DNA from: Frigoribacterium sp.
GTDB lineage: Bacteria; Actinomycetota; Actinomycetes; Actinomycetales; Microbacteriaceae
Direction: 5' to 3'
Length of the DNA stretch: 64,000 nucleotides
Assembly: GCA_025408445.1 (NCBI GenBank)
Contig: JANYIZ010000046.1
Location: forward strand, 1-64,000
The translations under genes and the position numbers were made by a program. The notes beneath the pieces are model-generated. The model saw only the letters and a list, made by a program, of their open reading frames with translations. It was not told where the DNA came from and ran no database searches. Of this stretch, positions 1-9,088 are shown piece after piece (position 1 is the stretch's first letter; each line of letters opens with the position of its first letter).

Positions 1-88
1 CGTCGTTGAGGCTGAAGAGGCTCGGCGCCTCGAACACGCACTGCCCGTAATGCTGGCAGAGCTCCATGTTGACCTCGATCTTGATCAC
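1..88 (-). CDS. P450-type ferredoxin, N-terminal fragment (cut by window edge)
   Basis: Only the first 29 residues are in the window. They read as a short beta strand followed by CQHYGQC and the sequence VFEAP. The cysteines at residues 11 and 17 and the alanine-proline after them match the small 3Fe-4S/4Fe-4S ferredoxins that feed electrons to bacterial cytochromes P450. The GTG start overlaps the stop of the isomerase gene upstream as GTGA, and GAAGGG lies ahead of it, so it is the fourth gene of the hpaE-hpaD-hpaG transcript. The likely partner is the P450 at 5.6 kb, which carries the same upstream operator as this operon. The remaining cysteine and the C-terminus are outside the window. 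Confidence 0.8.
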   Translation of the reverse strand, partial: MIKIEVNMELCQHYGQCVFEAPSLFSLND

Positions 89-978
89 TGTTGGCCCTTC
101 ACTGTCGACGGGTAGAGGTCTTTAGAGGGGGTGCGGATGCCTCGGAACTCCCAGTCGCCCCCGAGCGCGGTGGAGACCACCTCTTCGCTCTCGGTGGGCT
201 GGGCGCCGACATCGGTGCGGATGGCCGTTGGTCCGGTGACGATCAGGTTGCGCAGGGTGCCGAGGCCCTCGACCTCGACCTCGACGATATCCCCCGGCTC
301 AACCGGGCGGGAGAACGCCGGCGTGCCGGAGAAGAGCAGGTCGCCGGGGCTCAGGGTGATGGTGCGGGCGATGTCGGCCACGAGGTAATTCATATCCCAC
401 TCCATGTTCGCAGTGTTGTCGTCTTGTTTGACGACCCCATTCACGAGCGTGCGGATCTGTTTGCCGCGGAAGTCCCAGCCGCTCACGAGCCCGGGTCCTA
501 CCGGGGCGAGAGTGTCGCTGCCCTTCACCCGCAACATCGAACCCGCGTCGGTGTCGCGGAAGTCGTGCAATCCGAAGTCATTGCCGATCGTGTAGCCGGC
601 GATGTAGTCGCCCGCTTCGGCCGGAGACACGTTGCGGCAGGTGCGGCCGATCACGATGATGATCTCGCCCTCAAAGTTGAGCCACTTGCAGCCCTGGGGA
701 CGAACGACCGATCCCCCATGGCTGTTGAGCGCGGTCACCGGCTTGTGGAAGTAGGTTGGTGCCGCCGGAAGCTTCGTCATGAATTCGTCGGTGCGGCTCG
801 CATAGTTGAGGTGCACCGCGATGATCTTCGACGGCACGGTTGGCGGCAGGTGCAGCGCGTCATCCACCCCCACCTCACGACCGTCGGCGGCAACCAGGGT
901 GTCGCCGCGGCGCACCACCTCGGTGGCGAATCCGTCGAGCAGGATGCGGCGGGTCTCAGTCAGCACAGGGTCACTCAC
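85..978 (-). CDS. hpaG: Fumarylacetoacetate hydrolase-family protein, likely HHDD isomerase/OPET decarboxylase (HpaG-like)
   Basis: 297 residues from a GTG that overlaps the stop of the dioxygenase gene by 8 bp. The FAH fold is clear: FEGEIIIVIG near residues 102-111 supplies the acidic metal ligands E103 and E105, and GNDFGLHDFRD near 132-142 supplies D134. In the homoprotocatechuate route this family decarboxylates 5-oxo-pent-3-ene-1,2,5-tricarboxylate and isomerises the product. E. coli HpaG is a fused double domain. Here there is one FAH domain of ordinary length, so a second subunit may lie outside the window. The role rests on its place directly after hpaE and hpaD. On sequence alone it could be another FAH-family hydrolase. 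Confidence 0.8.
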   Translation of the reverse strand: MSDPVLTETRRILLDGFATEVVRRGDTLVAADGREVGVDDALHLPPTVPSKIIAVHLNYASRTDEFMTKLPAAPTYFHKPVTALNSHGGSVVRPQGCKWLNFEGEIIIVIGRTCRNVSPAEAGDYIAGYTIGNDFGLHDFRDTDAGSMLRVKGSDTLAPVGPGLVSGWDFRGKQIRTLVNGVVKQDDNTANMEWDMNYLVADIARTITLSPGDLLFSGTPAFSRPVEPGDIVEVEVEGLGTLRNLIVTGPTAIRTDVGAQPTESEEVVSTALGGDWEFRGIRTPSKDLYPSTVKGQQ

Positions 979-1882
979 GCGACAGCACCAGGTTCTTCGC
1001 GGCCGGAAAACCGTCCTCGGGGCGCGGGAACCAGACATGCACCTGGCCGGTGCCGATCGAGTTCTCGTACTCGCTGTAGAGCACTCCCGGAGCGGTGCAC
1101 GCCTCCTCGCCGATCGCTCCGATCGTGAGCAGCCAATGCCCGAACATGCCCTCGGGGCGCACCTTGTGGAATGCTGGCATCGTCTCGAGCACCCTCGCGT
1201 GGTCGCCCGCCGTGAACCAGTCGAGGCGCTCGCAGTCGGCGACGCGGGCCGTTTCCGAGAAAATATGGCTCGGGTCGGCCATCTCGTGCTTGCGCAGTTC
1301 GCGCAGCTTATAAAAGGTGTGCGAGAGGGCCCCGGAGGCAAGCAGGATCACGCGTCGATCGCTCTTCGCGATCGCCTCACCGATGGCCCGCCCTGCGCGC
1401 AGGAAGTCCTCATCCGTCGCGGTCTGGCAGAGACTCACGCTGATCCACTTCTTGTCGGGCAGCCCCTCTCCGAGGTACTTCCAGAGGTTGATCGTCGCGT
1501 ACATCACCGGAAGATCCGGGTCGTCTATCGGGGTGATCCAGGTGCCGTTCTTCTCGTCCTGGGCACCGATGAGCTCGGCGAGTTCAGGGTCGCCCCGGTA
1601 ATCGAATGGCACGCCGTGCATGCCACGCGGAAGTTCCTCGGAGGTGAACAGCCCGTGGCGGCGTTCCTGAGACGTGACAATGAACTCGACGGTGGATGCC
1701 CAGTGGCTGTCGAGCACGATGACGGTGTCGTACTCGTCGGACTCGAAAACATCCGCTCTCAACTTCTCCAGGCCCGCGACCAGCGTGGAGTCCTTCCCTT
1801 CGTTGAGCTCCATGCGCGTCTGAACCGGCAGCATGATGGTGGGCACGTGCGCGATGAGGCCCACCCCGACAATTTCACCCAT
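971..1882 (-). CDS. hpaD: 3,4-dihydroxyphenylacetate 2,3-dioxygenase (class III extradiol, LigB type)
   Basis: 303 residues. It opens the ring of homoprotocatechuate to 5-carboxymethyl-2-hydroxymuconate semialdehyde. The N-terminus GLIAHVPTIMLP carries the first iron ligand H12, and LDSHWAST carries H60, the spacing expected of LigB-fold enzymes. A glutamate-rich segment near the C-terminus (YSEYENSIG) probably supplies the third ligand. The start is an ATG preceded by GGAAGGA, only three bases after the hpaE stop, so translation is probably coupled. This is the pathway-defining gene of the minus-strand operon. The family also contains aminophenol and protocatechuate enzymes, but the flanking hpaE and FAH genes favour HPC 2,3-dioxygenase. 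Confidence 0.88.
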   Translation of the reverse strand: MGEIVGVGLIAHVPTIMLPVQTRMELNEGKDSTLVAGLEKLRADVFESDEYDTVIVLDSHWASTVEFIVTSQERRHGLFTSEELPRGMHGVPFDYRGDPELAELIGAQDEKNGTWITPIDDPDLPVMYATINLWKYLGEGLPDKKWISVSLCQTATDEDFLRAGRAIGEAIAKSDRRVILLASGALSHTFYKLRELRKHEMADPSHIFSETARVADCERLDWFTAGDHARVLETMPAFHKVRPEGMFGHWLLTIGAIGEEACTAPGVLYSEYENSIGTGQVHVWFPRPEDGFPAAKNLVLSRE

Positions 1883-1885
1883 GAG

Positions 1886-3400
1886 CTATTCCTTCCATCC
1901 GTTGGGAGCGACGACCGTATTTTTCACGTCCGCGTAGAAATCGAAAGACCAGGTGCCGCCCTCACGGCCCACCCCGGACTTCTTCGAGCCGCCGAAGGGC
2001 GCCCGGAGATCGCGCACGAAGAAGCAGTTGACCCAGATCGTGCCGGCCACCAGGCGTGTCGTGATCGCCTCCGCATGGACACGGTTGCCCGCGACGACCA
2101 CGGCGGCGAGACCGAATTCTGTGCCGTTGGCGAGCTCGATCGCCTGCTCGTCGGTGGCGAAGGTTTGCATGGTGAGCACCGGCCCGAAGACCTCCTGCGT
2201 CACGATCTCGCTGCCGGGCGTCGGGTCGTCCACGAGGGTGGGGCGGAAGTAGAGACCGCCGAGCCGAGAATTCTGCTCGCCCCCGAAGACAATGGTCGCG
2301 CCATCCGCCGTCGCCCGGTCAACGAATCCGGTGATGCGTTCGAAATGGGTGCGATGTACCTGCGGGCCGATGTCGCTGAGCGGATCGCGCGGATCGCCCT
2401 GCACGAGCGACTCGACCTTGCGTGTGAACGCGGCGGTGAACTCGGCGGCGATACTCTCGTGTACGAGAAGTCGTGTGCCCGACAGGCAGACCTGGCCGGC
2501 ATTGTCGTACTGCTCCACCGCGAGGGATGCCGCGAGCTCGATGTCCGCATCCGAGAGCACGATGCACGGACTCTTGCCGCCAAGCTCGAAGCTGCACGGG
2601 GTGAGGTTCTCGGCCGCCGCACGCGCGATGGTCTTGGCCGTCGGCACCGAGCCGGTGAAGGAGATGCGGCTGAGACCGGGATGCGCGACGAGCGCGGCGC
2701 CGGCTTCGGCACCGTAGCCCTGCACGACGTTGAACACGCCATCGGGGAGCCCGGCCTGCTTGGTGAGGTCGGCGAGGAAGGATGCCGTGAGCGGCGTCCA
2801 CTCCGCGGGCTTGAGCACCACGGTGTCTCCAGCGGCGAGCGCCGGGGCGATGCGCCAGGTCGCGAGCATGAGCGGAGCGTTCCAGGGGGTGATGATCGCG
2901 GCGACGCCGGAGGGATCCCAGGAGACGTGGTTGGTGTGGCCGCGGGTCTCGAAGTCTTCGACGTCCAGGTGCTCGACGAGCCAGTCGGCGAAGAAACGGA
3001 AGTTGTGGGCGACCCGCGGCATGACCCCGCGCAGGTTACTGCGCAGCAGTCCGCCGTTGTCGAGGGTCTCCATGTTGGCGAGCGCATCAAGATTTTGCTC
3101 GACGAGGTCAGCGATGCGGTGCAGGATCGCGGCGCGCGCAGACGGTGAGGTCGCCGCCCAGCCGGGGAAGGCATCCCGGGCGGCCTGGACGGCCAGCTGC
3201 ACCTCTGAGTCGCCACCGCGGGAAATCTCCCCGAGAAACGAGCCATCGATCGGCGAGCTGTTGGAGAAGCAGGCATCGGATGCCACGCGCTCGCCGCCGA
3301 TGTAATGGCGTGTGTCGACCGAGACACCCGCGACCTCAATGCAGTGAGATGTCGCGCGGTGAGGCTTCGCGCGGTGCGAGCTTTCTGTGCTGTCTATCAC
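1886..3400 (-). CDS. hpaE: 5-carboxymethyl-2-hydroxymuconate semialdehyde dehydrogenase
   Basis: 504-residue NAD-dependent aldehyde dehydrogenase. TPWNAPL near 171-177 holds the oxyanion Asn174, LKPAE holds Lys197, the general base is E272 in FELGGKSP, and the nucleophile is C305 in NAGQVCLSG. It oxidises the ring-cleavage semialdehyde made by HpaD. About 20 residues before the first dehydrogenase strand are unusual for the family. The GTG start is supported by GGAAGG at proper spacing, although a downstream start cannot be excluded. It is the first gene of the operon, and a palindromic operator begins 34 nt upstream of the start codon. A general aldehyde dehydrogenase is the alternative reading, but the context argues for HpaE. 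Confidence 0.85.
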   Translation of the reverse strand: MIDSTESSHRAKPHRATSHCIEVAGVSVDTRHYIGGERVASDACFSNSSPIDGSFLGEISRGGDSEVQLAVQAARDAFPGWAATSPSARAAILHRIADLVEQNLDALANMETLDNGGLLRSNLRGVMPRVAHNFRFFADWLVEHLDVEDFETRGHTNHVSWDPSGVAAIITPWNAPLMLATWRIAPALAAGDTVVLKPAEWTPLTASFLADLTKQAGLPDGVFNVVQGYGAEAGAALVAHPGLSRISFTGSVPTAKTIARAAAENLTPCSFELGGKSPCIVLSDADIELAASLAVEQYDNAGQVCLSGTRLLVHESIAAEFTAAFTRKVESLVQGDPRDPLSDIGPQVHRTHFERITGFVDRATADGATIVFGGEQNSRLGGLYFRPTLVDDPTPGSEIVTQEVFGPVLTMQTFATDEQAIELANGTEFGLAAVVVAGNRVHAEAITTRLVAGTIWVNCFFVRDLRAPFGGSKKSGVGREGGTWSFDFYADVKNTVVAPNGWKE

Positions 3401-3432
3401 GCGACCTTCCTGCCGGGCGACTCCTCATAAAG

Positions 3433-3450
3433 TCATTCGGATGCTAATGA
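3433..3450 (-). promoter_or_regulatory. Operator site A upstream of hpaE
   Basis: TCATTCG-GATG-CTAATGA has perfect TCATT/AATGA outer arms. The 14-bp core 3435-3448 matches the window's RTTYG-GATA-CRAAC consensus at 11 of 14 positions. It lies 34 nt before the hpaE start codon, the same distance as the other copies from their genes, so it probably controls hpaE rather than the divergent esterase 158 bp away. A second imperfect inverted repeat, ACAGT-N8-ACTGT, lies about 75 bp further on, toward the esterase. Confidence 0.6.
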
Positions 3451-3608
3451 ACGACCATAGCGAATCTCGGGAGGCTCTACAACCATCCCCTCTGGCCGTG
3501 TCCCCGGCGCCTTCTCAGCCGGAACAGTGTGAAAATACTGTCATTTGCTTTGCTCCTGTTGAGGTTCTGCATCTCAAGTGAGCGTCGCCGCAATGAGTCG
3601 AGGGTGTT

Positions 3609-4898
3609 GTGTTTGAAGCTGTATGGCGCATTCGCCTAGTGGACGGGCCTGTTCCCGCCATCATCAGCGCACTCGCCCTCATCGCGGTGCTCGGGCTGGT
3701 CGCTCGGACGCCGCGCGGACGCCGGAAGATCACGCTGGTGGCCGGCGTGGCGGGTGCCGTCGCCGGGAGCATTCTCGGCTGGCTGCTCTGGAATCAGCTG
3801 AATACCTTCACTGGCACTTCCGGTTTGAGTGATCGGTTCCTGCTCGCTATCAGCCTGGCTGGGCTCGGGGTGCTTGCGGTCATTGTCAGTGACTCCCGTG
3901 TTCGGCGGCGCTGGATCGGGGTTGTCGTCGCCACGAGCGTTCTCCTCGTTGCCGGGGCGGCGGGAGTGAACATCCAGACCAATCAGTTTCCTGCGGTCGG
4001 GTCGCTGGTGGGCAAAACCGTGGTCGCCGACCTCTCCCTCCCTCCGCTGTTGACGCCGACCTTTCGTGGCGATCCGTCAGAGTGGCACCAACCTCGCAGC
4101 ATGCCACTCCACGGTCGAGTCGGGAGCATCCGAATACCGAGTGTGGTGTCTGGTTTCAGCGTGCGCGACGCCGTGATCTACCTTCCCCCCGCTGCTCTTG
4201 TCGCTCATCCTCCGCGCCTTCCGGTTCTGGTGATGCTGTCGGGGCAACCCGGAATTCCGACCAACATGGTGTCAACCGTCGACATGCCGACGATCCTCGA
4301 TCGATTTGCCCGCACCCACCGGGGATTGGCACCGATCGTGGTGATTCCCGACCAACTCGGAATGGCCTACGCAAATCCGATGTGCGTGGACTCGCCACTC
4401 GGAAATTCTGCAACCTACCTTTCGGTGGACGTACCCAACTGGATCCGCGCCCATCTCAACGTGATGAACAATCGCACCAAGTGGGCGATCGGGGGCTATT
4501 CGCAGGGCGGCACCTGCTCGATTCAGCTCGGCTCACGATTTCCCGGCCTGTTTGGCAGTATTTTCGACATCTCCGGGGAAATCGCGCCCCACCGAGGAAG
4601 CGCAGAGGCGACCATTACGGCCGCGTTCGGAGGGTCAGCGGATGCCTACGAAGCGGCCAAGCCGCGGTCGCTGATCGCCGCGGGCGCACCCTTCGCCGAC
4701 ACGCTGGCGATCTTCGCCGTTGGGGCGACCAATCCGAAGTATCGCCGCACCGCAGCGACGTTGGAAAGTGCAGCGAGAGTGGCGGGGATGCGAACCGTCA
4801 CAATCGTGGCCCCACATTCCGGTCACGAGTGGCCGACCGTTGGCTACGCGGTCGAACACGGGCTGCCGGTTCTGTGCCGCAACTGGGGCCTCGAGTAG
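3609..4898 (+). CDS. Membrane-anchored alpha/beta-hydrolase (esterase D / antigen-85-like)
   Basis: 429 residues from a GTG. Four hydrophobic helices at about 14-32, 43-61, 79-94 and 103-120 form a membrane domain, followed by an alpha/beta-hydrolase domain that would lie outside the membrane. GYSQGG gives the nucleophile S298, and SGHEW near 404-408 gives the catalytic histidine. The family includes feruloyl esterases, S-formylglutathione hydrolase-like enzymes and mycolyltransferases. It is divergent from hpaE and convergent with the MarR gene. It might release an aromatic acid from an ester outside the cell, but nothing in the sequence fixes the substrate, and no good copy of the shared operator lies close to its start. 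Confidence 0.65.
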   Translation: MFEAVWRIRLVDGPVPAIISALALIAVLGLVARTPRGRRKITLVAGVAGAVAGSILGWLLWNQLNTFTGTSGLSDRFLLAISLAGLGVLAVIVSDSRVRRRWIGVVVATSVLLVAGAAGVNIQTNQFPAVGSLVGKTVVADLSLPPLLTPTFRGDPSEWHQPRSMPLHGRVGSIRIPSVVSGFSVRDAVIYLPPAALVAHPPRLPVLVMLSGQPGIPTNMVSTVDMPTILDRFARTHRGLAPIVVIPDQLGMAYANPMCVDSPLGNSATYLSVDVPNWIRAHLNVMNNRTKWAIGGYSQGGTCSIQLGSRFPGLFGSIFDISGEIAPHRGSAEATITAAFGGSADAYEAAKPRSLIAAGAPFADTLAIFAVGATNPKYRRTAATLESAARVAGMRTVTIVAPHSGHEWPTVGYAVEHGLPVLCRNWGLE

Positions 4899-4940
4899 CA
4901 CTCCACCACGGACAACACCCGGAGGAAGTGACCGACCCGG

Positions 4941-5441
4941 CTACTCGGCTTTCTCCACATGTGCGGTCACGAGGCGAAGCATTTCGGCGAATTCGTCCCG
5001 ACGTGAAGGATCGATCGGACTCGCGATGTGCTGCTCCTGGAGGTTGAACGCCGGGAAAAGGGTGTTCATCAGCGTGCGGCCAGCGGGTGTCAGCTGTACG
5101 ACAACGAGTCGCCCGTCGCTCGCGCTGCGCTCGCGCACGAGCCACCCACGCCCCTCGAGTGTCGACAGCACCCCGGTGAGGGTGGCCTTGGAGAAGCCGC
5201 CCTCGAGGGCGATCTGGCGGGTTTCGATCGGCTCCCAGATCCAGGTGACCCACAGCACGACGAAGGCCGTCCACGACAGGTTGTTCTCGGAAAGAACGGT
5301 GCGTTCGAAGTGATTGCGCACCGCATTCGCCGCACGAAAAAGATTAGAGGCGACGGCCATCGCGGAGTAGTCGAGCCGCAGGTCACCGAGCCGGGCATCG
5401 ACCTGGCGCTCGGTCTCGGCAAGGGTGTGCGCTCCGGCCAT
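4941..5441 (-). CDS. MarR-family transcriptional regulator
   Basis: 166 residues with the MarR layout: an N-terminal helix, a winged helix-turn-helix around residues 55-115 ([20 protein letters not shown] is the recognition region, then the wing [18 protein letters not shown]), and a C-terminal dimerisation helix. These regulators usually repress catabolic genes and release DNA on binding a phenolic or aromatic-acid ligand. It is divergent from the P450 gene and shares an intergenic region that contains an operator copy. It is the only regulator gene inside the catabolic region, so it is the natural candidate to read the repeated palindrome. Confidence 0.85.
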   Translation of the reverse strand: MAGAHTLAETERQVDARLGDLRLDYSAMAVASNLFRAANAVRNHFERTVLSENNLSWTAFVVLWVTWIWEPIETRQIALEGGFSKATLTGVLSTLEGRGWLVRERSASDGRLVVVQLTPAGRTLMNTLFPAFNLQEQHIASPIDPSRRDEFAEMLRLVTAHVEKAE

Positions 5442-5544
5442 CGGGACTCCTTCTCACAGACGATGCTGACTCCGCTCACTCTAATTGACTGCCCGATACG
5501 CTCCGCCGCCCTGTCGCGCGAGAGTCGGATGCCCTATCGTGAAC

Positions 5545-5562
5545 TTGTTCGTGTCCAAACAA
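5545..5562 (+). promoter_or_regulatory. Operator site B upstream of the P450/decarboxylase operon
   Basis: TTGTTCG-TGTC-CAAACAA, an inverted repeat with 5-bp perfect outer arms. Read on the minus strand, the core 5547-5560 is GTTTG-GACA-CGAAC, which matches the shared consensus at 13 of 14 positions. It ends 31 nt before the TTG start of the P450 gene and lies about 105 bp from the marR start. It also rules out the upstream ATG at 5529 as the P450 start, since the operator would then be inside the gene. Confidence 0.72.
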
Positions 5563-5591
5563 CATCCCACGACCTGACTGCGAGGACTGAG

Positions 5592-6851
5592 TTGACTTCA
5601 CCGACGAGTGTCACCCTGGCCGATCTGGACCTCTTCGAGACCGGCGACCCCTGGCGGGTCTTCGACGAACTTCGCGCGAATACTCCCGTGCATTGGGACG
5701 AAGAGGATGCCCCGAACCACGGCTTCTGGTCGCTGACGAAGTACCACGACATCGTGGGCGTGCTTCGCGACACCGAGACCTTCTCGAGCGAACGCGGCAC
5801 CGTCAACCTCGAGGAGCTGGATGCCGAGCAGATCGAAGCGCGCAAGTCGATGCTCGAGACGGACGGCGTTCGGCACCGCTCCCTTCGCCGGCTCATGCAA
5901 GGCGAGTTCACGCCCAAGGCCGTGGTCGGCTACGAAACCTTCCTGCGCGGGCTCACCGCCTCAACGCTCGATGCCGCCTTCGCCAAGACCGAGTTCGACT
6001 TCGTCGCCGAGGTGGCCGCAGACTTTCCGATCCGCGTGCTCGCCCGCATGCTCGATGTGCCCGACGCCGATATCCACAAGCTCATCGACTGGGGCAACCG
6101 AATGGTGGGTAACTCCGATCCGGAGCACACCGATGTGCTTGCAGATTCGGAGGAGAGCGAGAAATATCGGCTGCTGCCGTTCCGCTCCCCCGCCGCCCAA
6201 GAGGTCTTCGACTATGGAAACGACCTCGCCCGTCAGCGGCGCGGTCGCGATGGCACCGACCTCGTCTCGCGATTGGTGAACCAGACGCCGATGGATGGCA
6301 TCCCGTTGAGTGAACGCGACTTCAACAGCTACTTCCTGCTGCTCGTCGTCGCCGGCAACGAGACCACCCGGCACACCATCACCCACTCGATGGACTATCT
6401 CATGCACAACCCCGACCAGCTCGCGCTTCTCCAAGAGAAACCAGAGCTCATCCCCTGGGCTGTCGAGGAATTCCTGCGGCTGGCGAGTCCGGTTTATCAC
6501 TTTCGCCGCACGGCCACCCACGACACCGAGATCAATGGCCAGGAGATCAAGGAAGGTGACAAGGTCGTGCCGTGGTTCGCCGCCGGTAACCGGGATCCCG
6601 AAGTCTTCGACGACCCGTACCGAATGGATGTCACGCGCAACCCGAATGAACACATGGCATTTGGCCGGGGTGGGCCGCACATGTGTCTCGGTAACGCGCT
6701 GGCCAGGCTCGAGATCCGCGTGATGTACGAAGAGCTGCTGCCCCGCATCACCGGAATGCATCGACTCGGGGAGGTTTCCAAGCTGCGCAGTAACTTCGTC
6801 AACGGCATCAAACGGTTCCCCGTGAGAGTCGAGTTGGCCAGCGCGAAATGA
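5592..6851 (+). CDS. Cytochrome P450 monooxygenase
   Basis: 419 residues from a TTG start with GAGGA upstream; longer in-frame starts would swallow the operator. The I-helix oxygen motif AGNETTR is at 254-260, the K-helix EFLR at 293-296, and the heme loop [11 protein letters not shown] puts the thiolate ligand at C365. It resembles the CYP125/CYP142/CYP123-like soluble actinobacterial P450s, which take electrons from a small ferredoxin. The only ferredoxin in view is the last gene of the hpa operon under the same operator. It may hydroxylate or O-demethylate the aromatic substrate to give the catechol needed by HpaD; no flavin-dependent HpaB/HpaC is visible. It is co-transcribed with the decarboxylase gene (ATGA overlap). 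Confidence 0.9.
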   Translation: MTSPTSVTLADLDLFETGDPWRVFDELRANTPVHWDEEDAPNHGFWSLTKYHDIVGVLRDTETFSSERGTVNLEELDAEQIEARKSMLETDGVRHRSLRRLMQGEFTPKAVVGYETFLRGLTASTLDAAFAKTEFDFVAEVAADFPIRVLARMLDVPDADIHKLIDWGNRMVGNSDPEHTDVLADSEESEKYRLLPFRSPAAQEVFDYGNDLARQRRGRDGTDLVSRLVNQTPMDGIPLSERDFNSYFLLLVVAGNETTRHTITHSMDYLMHNPDQLALLQEKPELIPWAVEEFLRLASPVYHFRRTATHDTEINGQEIKEGDKVVPWFAAGNRDPEVFDDPYRMDVTRNPNEHMAFGRGGPHMCLGNALARLEIRVMYEELLPRITGMHRLGEVSKLRSNFVNGIKRFPVRVELASAK

Positions 6852-8233
6852 GCAACCAAATTCAGCCGCCCGAGTCGCAGCCCGCCGAGTCTCACCCCAT
6901 CTGGGGAGATGAGTCTGCGACGGTGGAACTCGCCGCGGACTGGGCCGCGCGACGGGTGGTTCGGCACACCGATCCGCTCACCACCGCTCGGTCGGCGACC
7001 GAGCTCGCCGCGGATGCCGGGCCAACGATTACGGCATCCGGCATCGGAGCGGAAGCTGCGCTCAGCGTGTTCGACCGCGTACTCGAGCCCGCCACCCGCT
7101 CGCAGGAAGATCCACTCAATCTCGCGTACATCGCCGCTGCGCCCACCCGTGCGGCGGTCGCCTTCGACCTCGTCACCAGCGCCGCGAACATCTTCGCCGG
7201 TTTATGGGAAGCCGGCGCAGGCGCAATCTATGCCGAGAACGAGGCACTGGCCTGGATCACGGGCATGCTCGGCTGGCCAGAAAGCTCGGGCGGATGCTTC
7301 GTCGCCGGCGGTACCTCCGGCAATCTCTCGGCCCTCATGACCGCCCGCGAGACCGCAAAGGCTCGCCGCGGAGGTCGCCCGGCCGGCGGCTGGCAGCTCG
7401 CCTGCACCGCTAACGCGCACTCCTCGATTCGCTCGGCAGCAAAGGCGCTCGACGTCGACGTCGTAGAAGTGCCGATGGACGCCCGCGGTCACCTCACCGG
7501 AGTGGCCCTGCGAGCAGTGCTCGAGCGCTCCCCCGACGTCTTCGCGGTGGTGGCTTCGGCGGGCACGACCAACGAGGGCATCGTCGACGACCTCGCGGAT
7601 GTCGCGGCCGTCGCCCACGAATTCGGGGTGTGGGTGCACGTGGACGGAGCCTACGGCGGGGCCGGCCTCGCCGCCCCCAGCGTGCGCGCGCTCTTCGACG
7701 GCATCGAGTCGGCCGACAGTTTCATCGTCGACCCGCACAAGTGGCTCTTCGCCCCCTACGACTGTTGCGCCCTGCTCTATCGCGAACCGGCTCTCGCTCG
7801 GGCGACTCATTCGCAGCATGCAAGCTACCTCGATCACATCGACCGCGAATCCTGGAATCCGAGCGAACTCGCACTGCACCTCAGTCGGCGAGCGCGCGGA
7901 CTCCCGCTCTGGTTCAGCCTCGCCACCCACGGCACGGACCGCTATCGTGACGCCATCGAACGCTCGCTCGACACCTCGCGCACGGTCGCGGCGGCGATCC
8001 GGGCATCCGATCACCTCAGGCTCGTGCGAGAACCGGAACTCTCGGTCGTGGTATTCGACCGTCCCGGATGGCAGCCGGCCGACTACGAGCTGTGGTCCCA
8101 TGCAACGGCCCTCGAGGGCACCATGCTCTGCGTTCCGACGACTCTCGATGGTGCGACGGTGCTGAGGCTCGCCTTCGTCAACCCGGAGACGGATGCGGCG
8201 AGAGTGATCGAGATTCTCGAAACCCTTCGCTAG
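6848..8233 (+). CDS. PLP-dependent group II amino acid decarboxylase (aromatic-L-amino-acid type)
   Basis: 461 residues, fold-type I. The PLP lysine is K298 in [10 protein letters not shown], the cofactor aspartate D266 lies in VHVDGAYG, and H191 in NAHSS would stack on the ring. [10 protein letters not shown] near 154-163 binds phosphate. Group II members decarboxylate tyrosine, DOPA, phenylalanine, tryptophan or glutamate-like substrates, and some act as amine-forming aldehyde synthases. The gene starts inside the P450 stop (ATGA) and its end overlaps the convergent amidotransferase gene by 4 bp. In context it could turn an aromatic amino acid into its arylethylamine. Substrate choice cannot be read from the sequence. 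Confidence 0.82.
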   Translation: MSNQIQPPESQPAESHPIWGDESATVELAADWAARRVVRHTDPLTTARSATELAADAGPTITASGIGAEAALSVFDRVLEPATRSQEDPLNLAYIAAAPTRAAVAFDLVTSAANIFAGLWEAGAGAIYAENEALAWITGMLGWPESSGGCFVAGGTSGNLSALMTARETAKARRGGRPAGGWQLACTANAHSSIRSAAKALDVDVVEVPMDARGHLTGVALRAVLERSPDVFAVVASAGTTNEGIVDDLADVAAVAHEFGVWVHVDGAYGGAGLAAPSVRALFDGIESADSFIVDPHKWLFAPYDCCALLYREPALARATHSQHASYLDHIDRESWNPSELALHLSRRARGLPLWFSLATHGTDRYRDAIERSLDTSRTVAAAIRASDHLRLVREPELSVVVFDRPGWQPADYELWSHATALEGTMLCVPTTLDGATVLRLAFVNPETDAARVIEILETLR

Positions 8234-8961
8234 CCGACCGCGGACTCGGGCAGCAGCCCGGCAACCCGTTCCAGGTAGGCATCCACGAGGGCGGCGGTGC
8301 GAGTCCGGGATGCGGTCTCCTCGGCGCGGGTATGTGCAAGCAGGGCGTCCGGATCCTGGCCATCCGCCGCCACCTTCTCAGCCCCACCCGCGTTCAGCCA
8401 GCCTTCGAGGCTGGCGGCGGTGAGTTCGGGGTGAAACTGCACCGCAAGGCTGCTGCCGTGGGTGAAGGCCTGGGAGGCAGCGGCTGTGCGAGCGATCTCG
8501 CGAGCTCCGGCGGGCACTGTCCAGCGGTCGTAGTGGAATTCGAACCAGGGACCGGATGACACGAGCTGGGGATCATCGGTGTGCACGGCCGTCCAGCCGA
8601 TCTCGGGTCGTCGTGCGACGGCGACCGCCCCGCCAAGGGCACGGGACATCAACTGGCCGCCGAAACAGATACCGAGCACCGGGATCTCCGCGTCAAGAGC
8701 GGCACGCAGCCAGGCGACCTCTGGCACCAGCCAGCGGCCGATCTCCTCGTCGTCCCAGGCGCCCCATGGCGCACCCATCGGCACGAGCAGGTCGTAGTCC
8801 GCTGCGTCCGGAAAGTCGAAGTGCACGTTGGGGCGGCCGGCATGGTTTTCGTCCACGATGAGGAGCTCATCCACCTCGAACCCGCGCTCTCGCAATCGAT
8901 CGGAAACCGGGCCGGTGGGGCTCACGTGATCGTGCTGCACAAAGAGCGCGCGCATCCGCAT
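8230..8961 (-). CDS. Class I glutamine amidotransferase-like hydrolase
   Basis: 243 residues with a complete class I GATase triad: C99 in GICFGGQ, and H177 and E179 in VQFHPE. There is no synthase domain, so it is a stand-alone hydrolase, as in PuuD-type gamma-glutamyl-amide hydrolases or GuaA-like orphan amidotransferases. It is divergent from the GS-like gene, which makes a gamma-glutamylation/hydrolysis pair plausible: the ligase would add glutamate to an amine and this enzyme would remove it after oxidation. Its start at 8961 leaves 127 bp of shared promoter containing operator C. Most PuuD proteins differ in length and motif detail, so the role is tentative. Confidence 0.75.
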   Translation of the reverse strand: MRMRALFVQHDHVSPTGPVSDRLRERGFEVDELLIVDENHAGRPNVHFDFPDAADYDLLVPMGAPWGAWDDEEIGRWLVPEVAWLRAALDAEIPVLGICFGGQLMSRALGGAVAVARRPEIGWTAVHTDDPQLVSSGPWFEFHYDRWTVPAGAREIARTAAASQAFTHGSSLAVQFHPELTAASLEGWLNAGGAEKVAADGQDPDALLAHTRAEETASRTRTAALVDAYLERVAGLLPESAVG

Positions 8962-9036
8962 CCTCCCTGTCGATCCGGAGGGCCGAAAATTTCGCAGATG
9001 TCGTCGTCGACCGGATTTAGCCTTAGTATCGCACTA

Positions 9037-9056
9037 ATCGTTCAGGGCCGAACGAT
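9037..9056 (+). promoter_or_regulatory. Operator site C upstream of the GS-like gene
   Basis: ATCGTTC-AGGGCC-GAACGAT is a perfect 7-bp inverted repeat. The half sites have the same spacing as the other operator copies (GTTCA-N4-CGAAC in core 9040-9053), although the middle four bases differ from GATA. The core ends 35 nt before the GS-like start codon, in the divergent region shared with the amidotransferase gene. Confidence 0.6.
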
Positions 9057-9088
9057 CCAGTGCCCCTGGTTACCGGGCCGGAGGACAA

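Noticed and set aside
806-3148. Long plus-strand open frame opposite hpaD and hpaE
   Set aside because: It is antisense to clear enzyme genes, its translation has no family features and is Arg/Gly-rich as expected of a GC-rich shadow frame.
4891-4949. Inverted repeat CGAGTAGC / GCTACTCG between the esterase and MarR genes
   Set aside because: The arms are the ends of both genes and contain both TAG stops; the 43-nt loop is too long and has no T-tract, so chance symmetry is likelier than a terminator.
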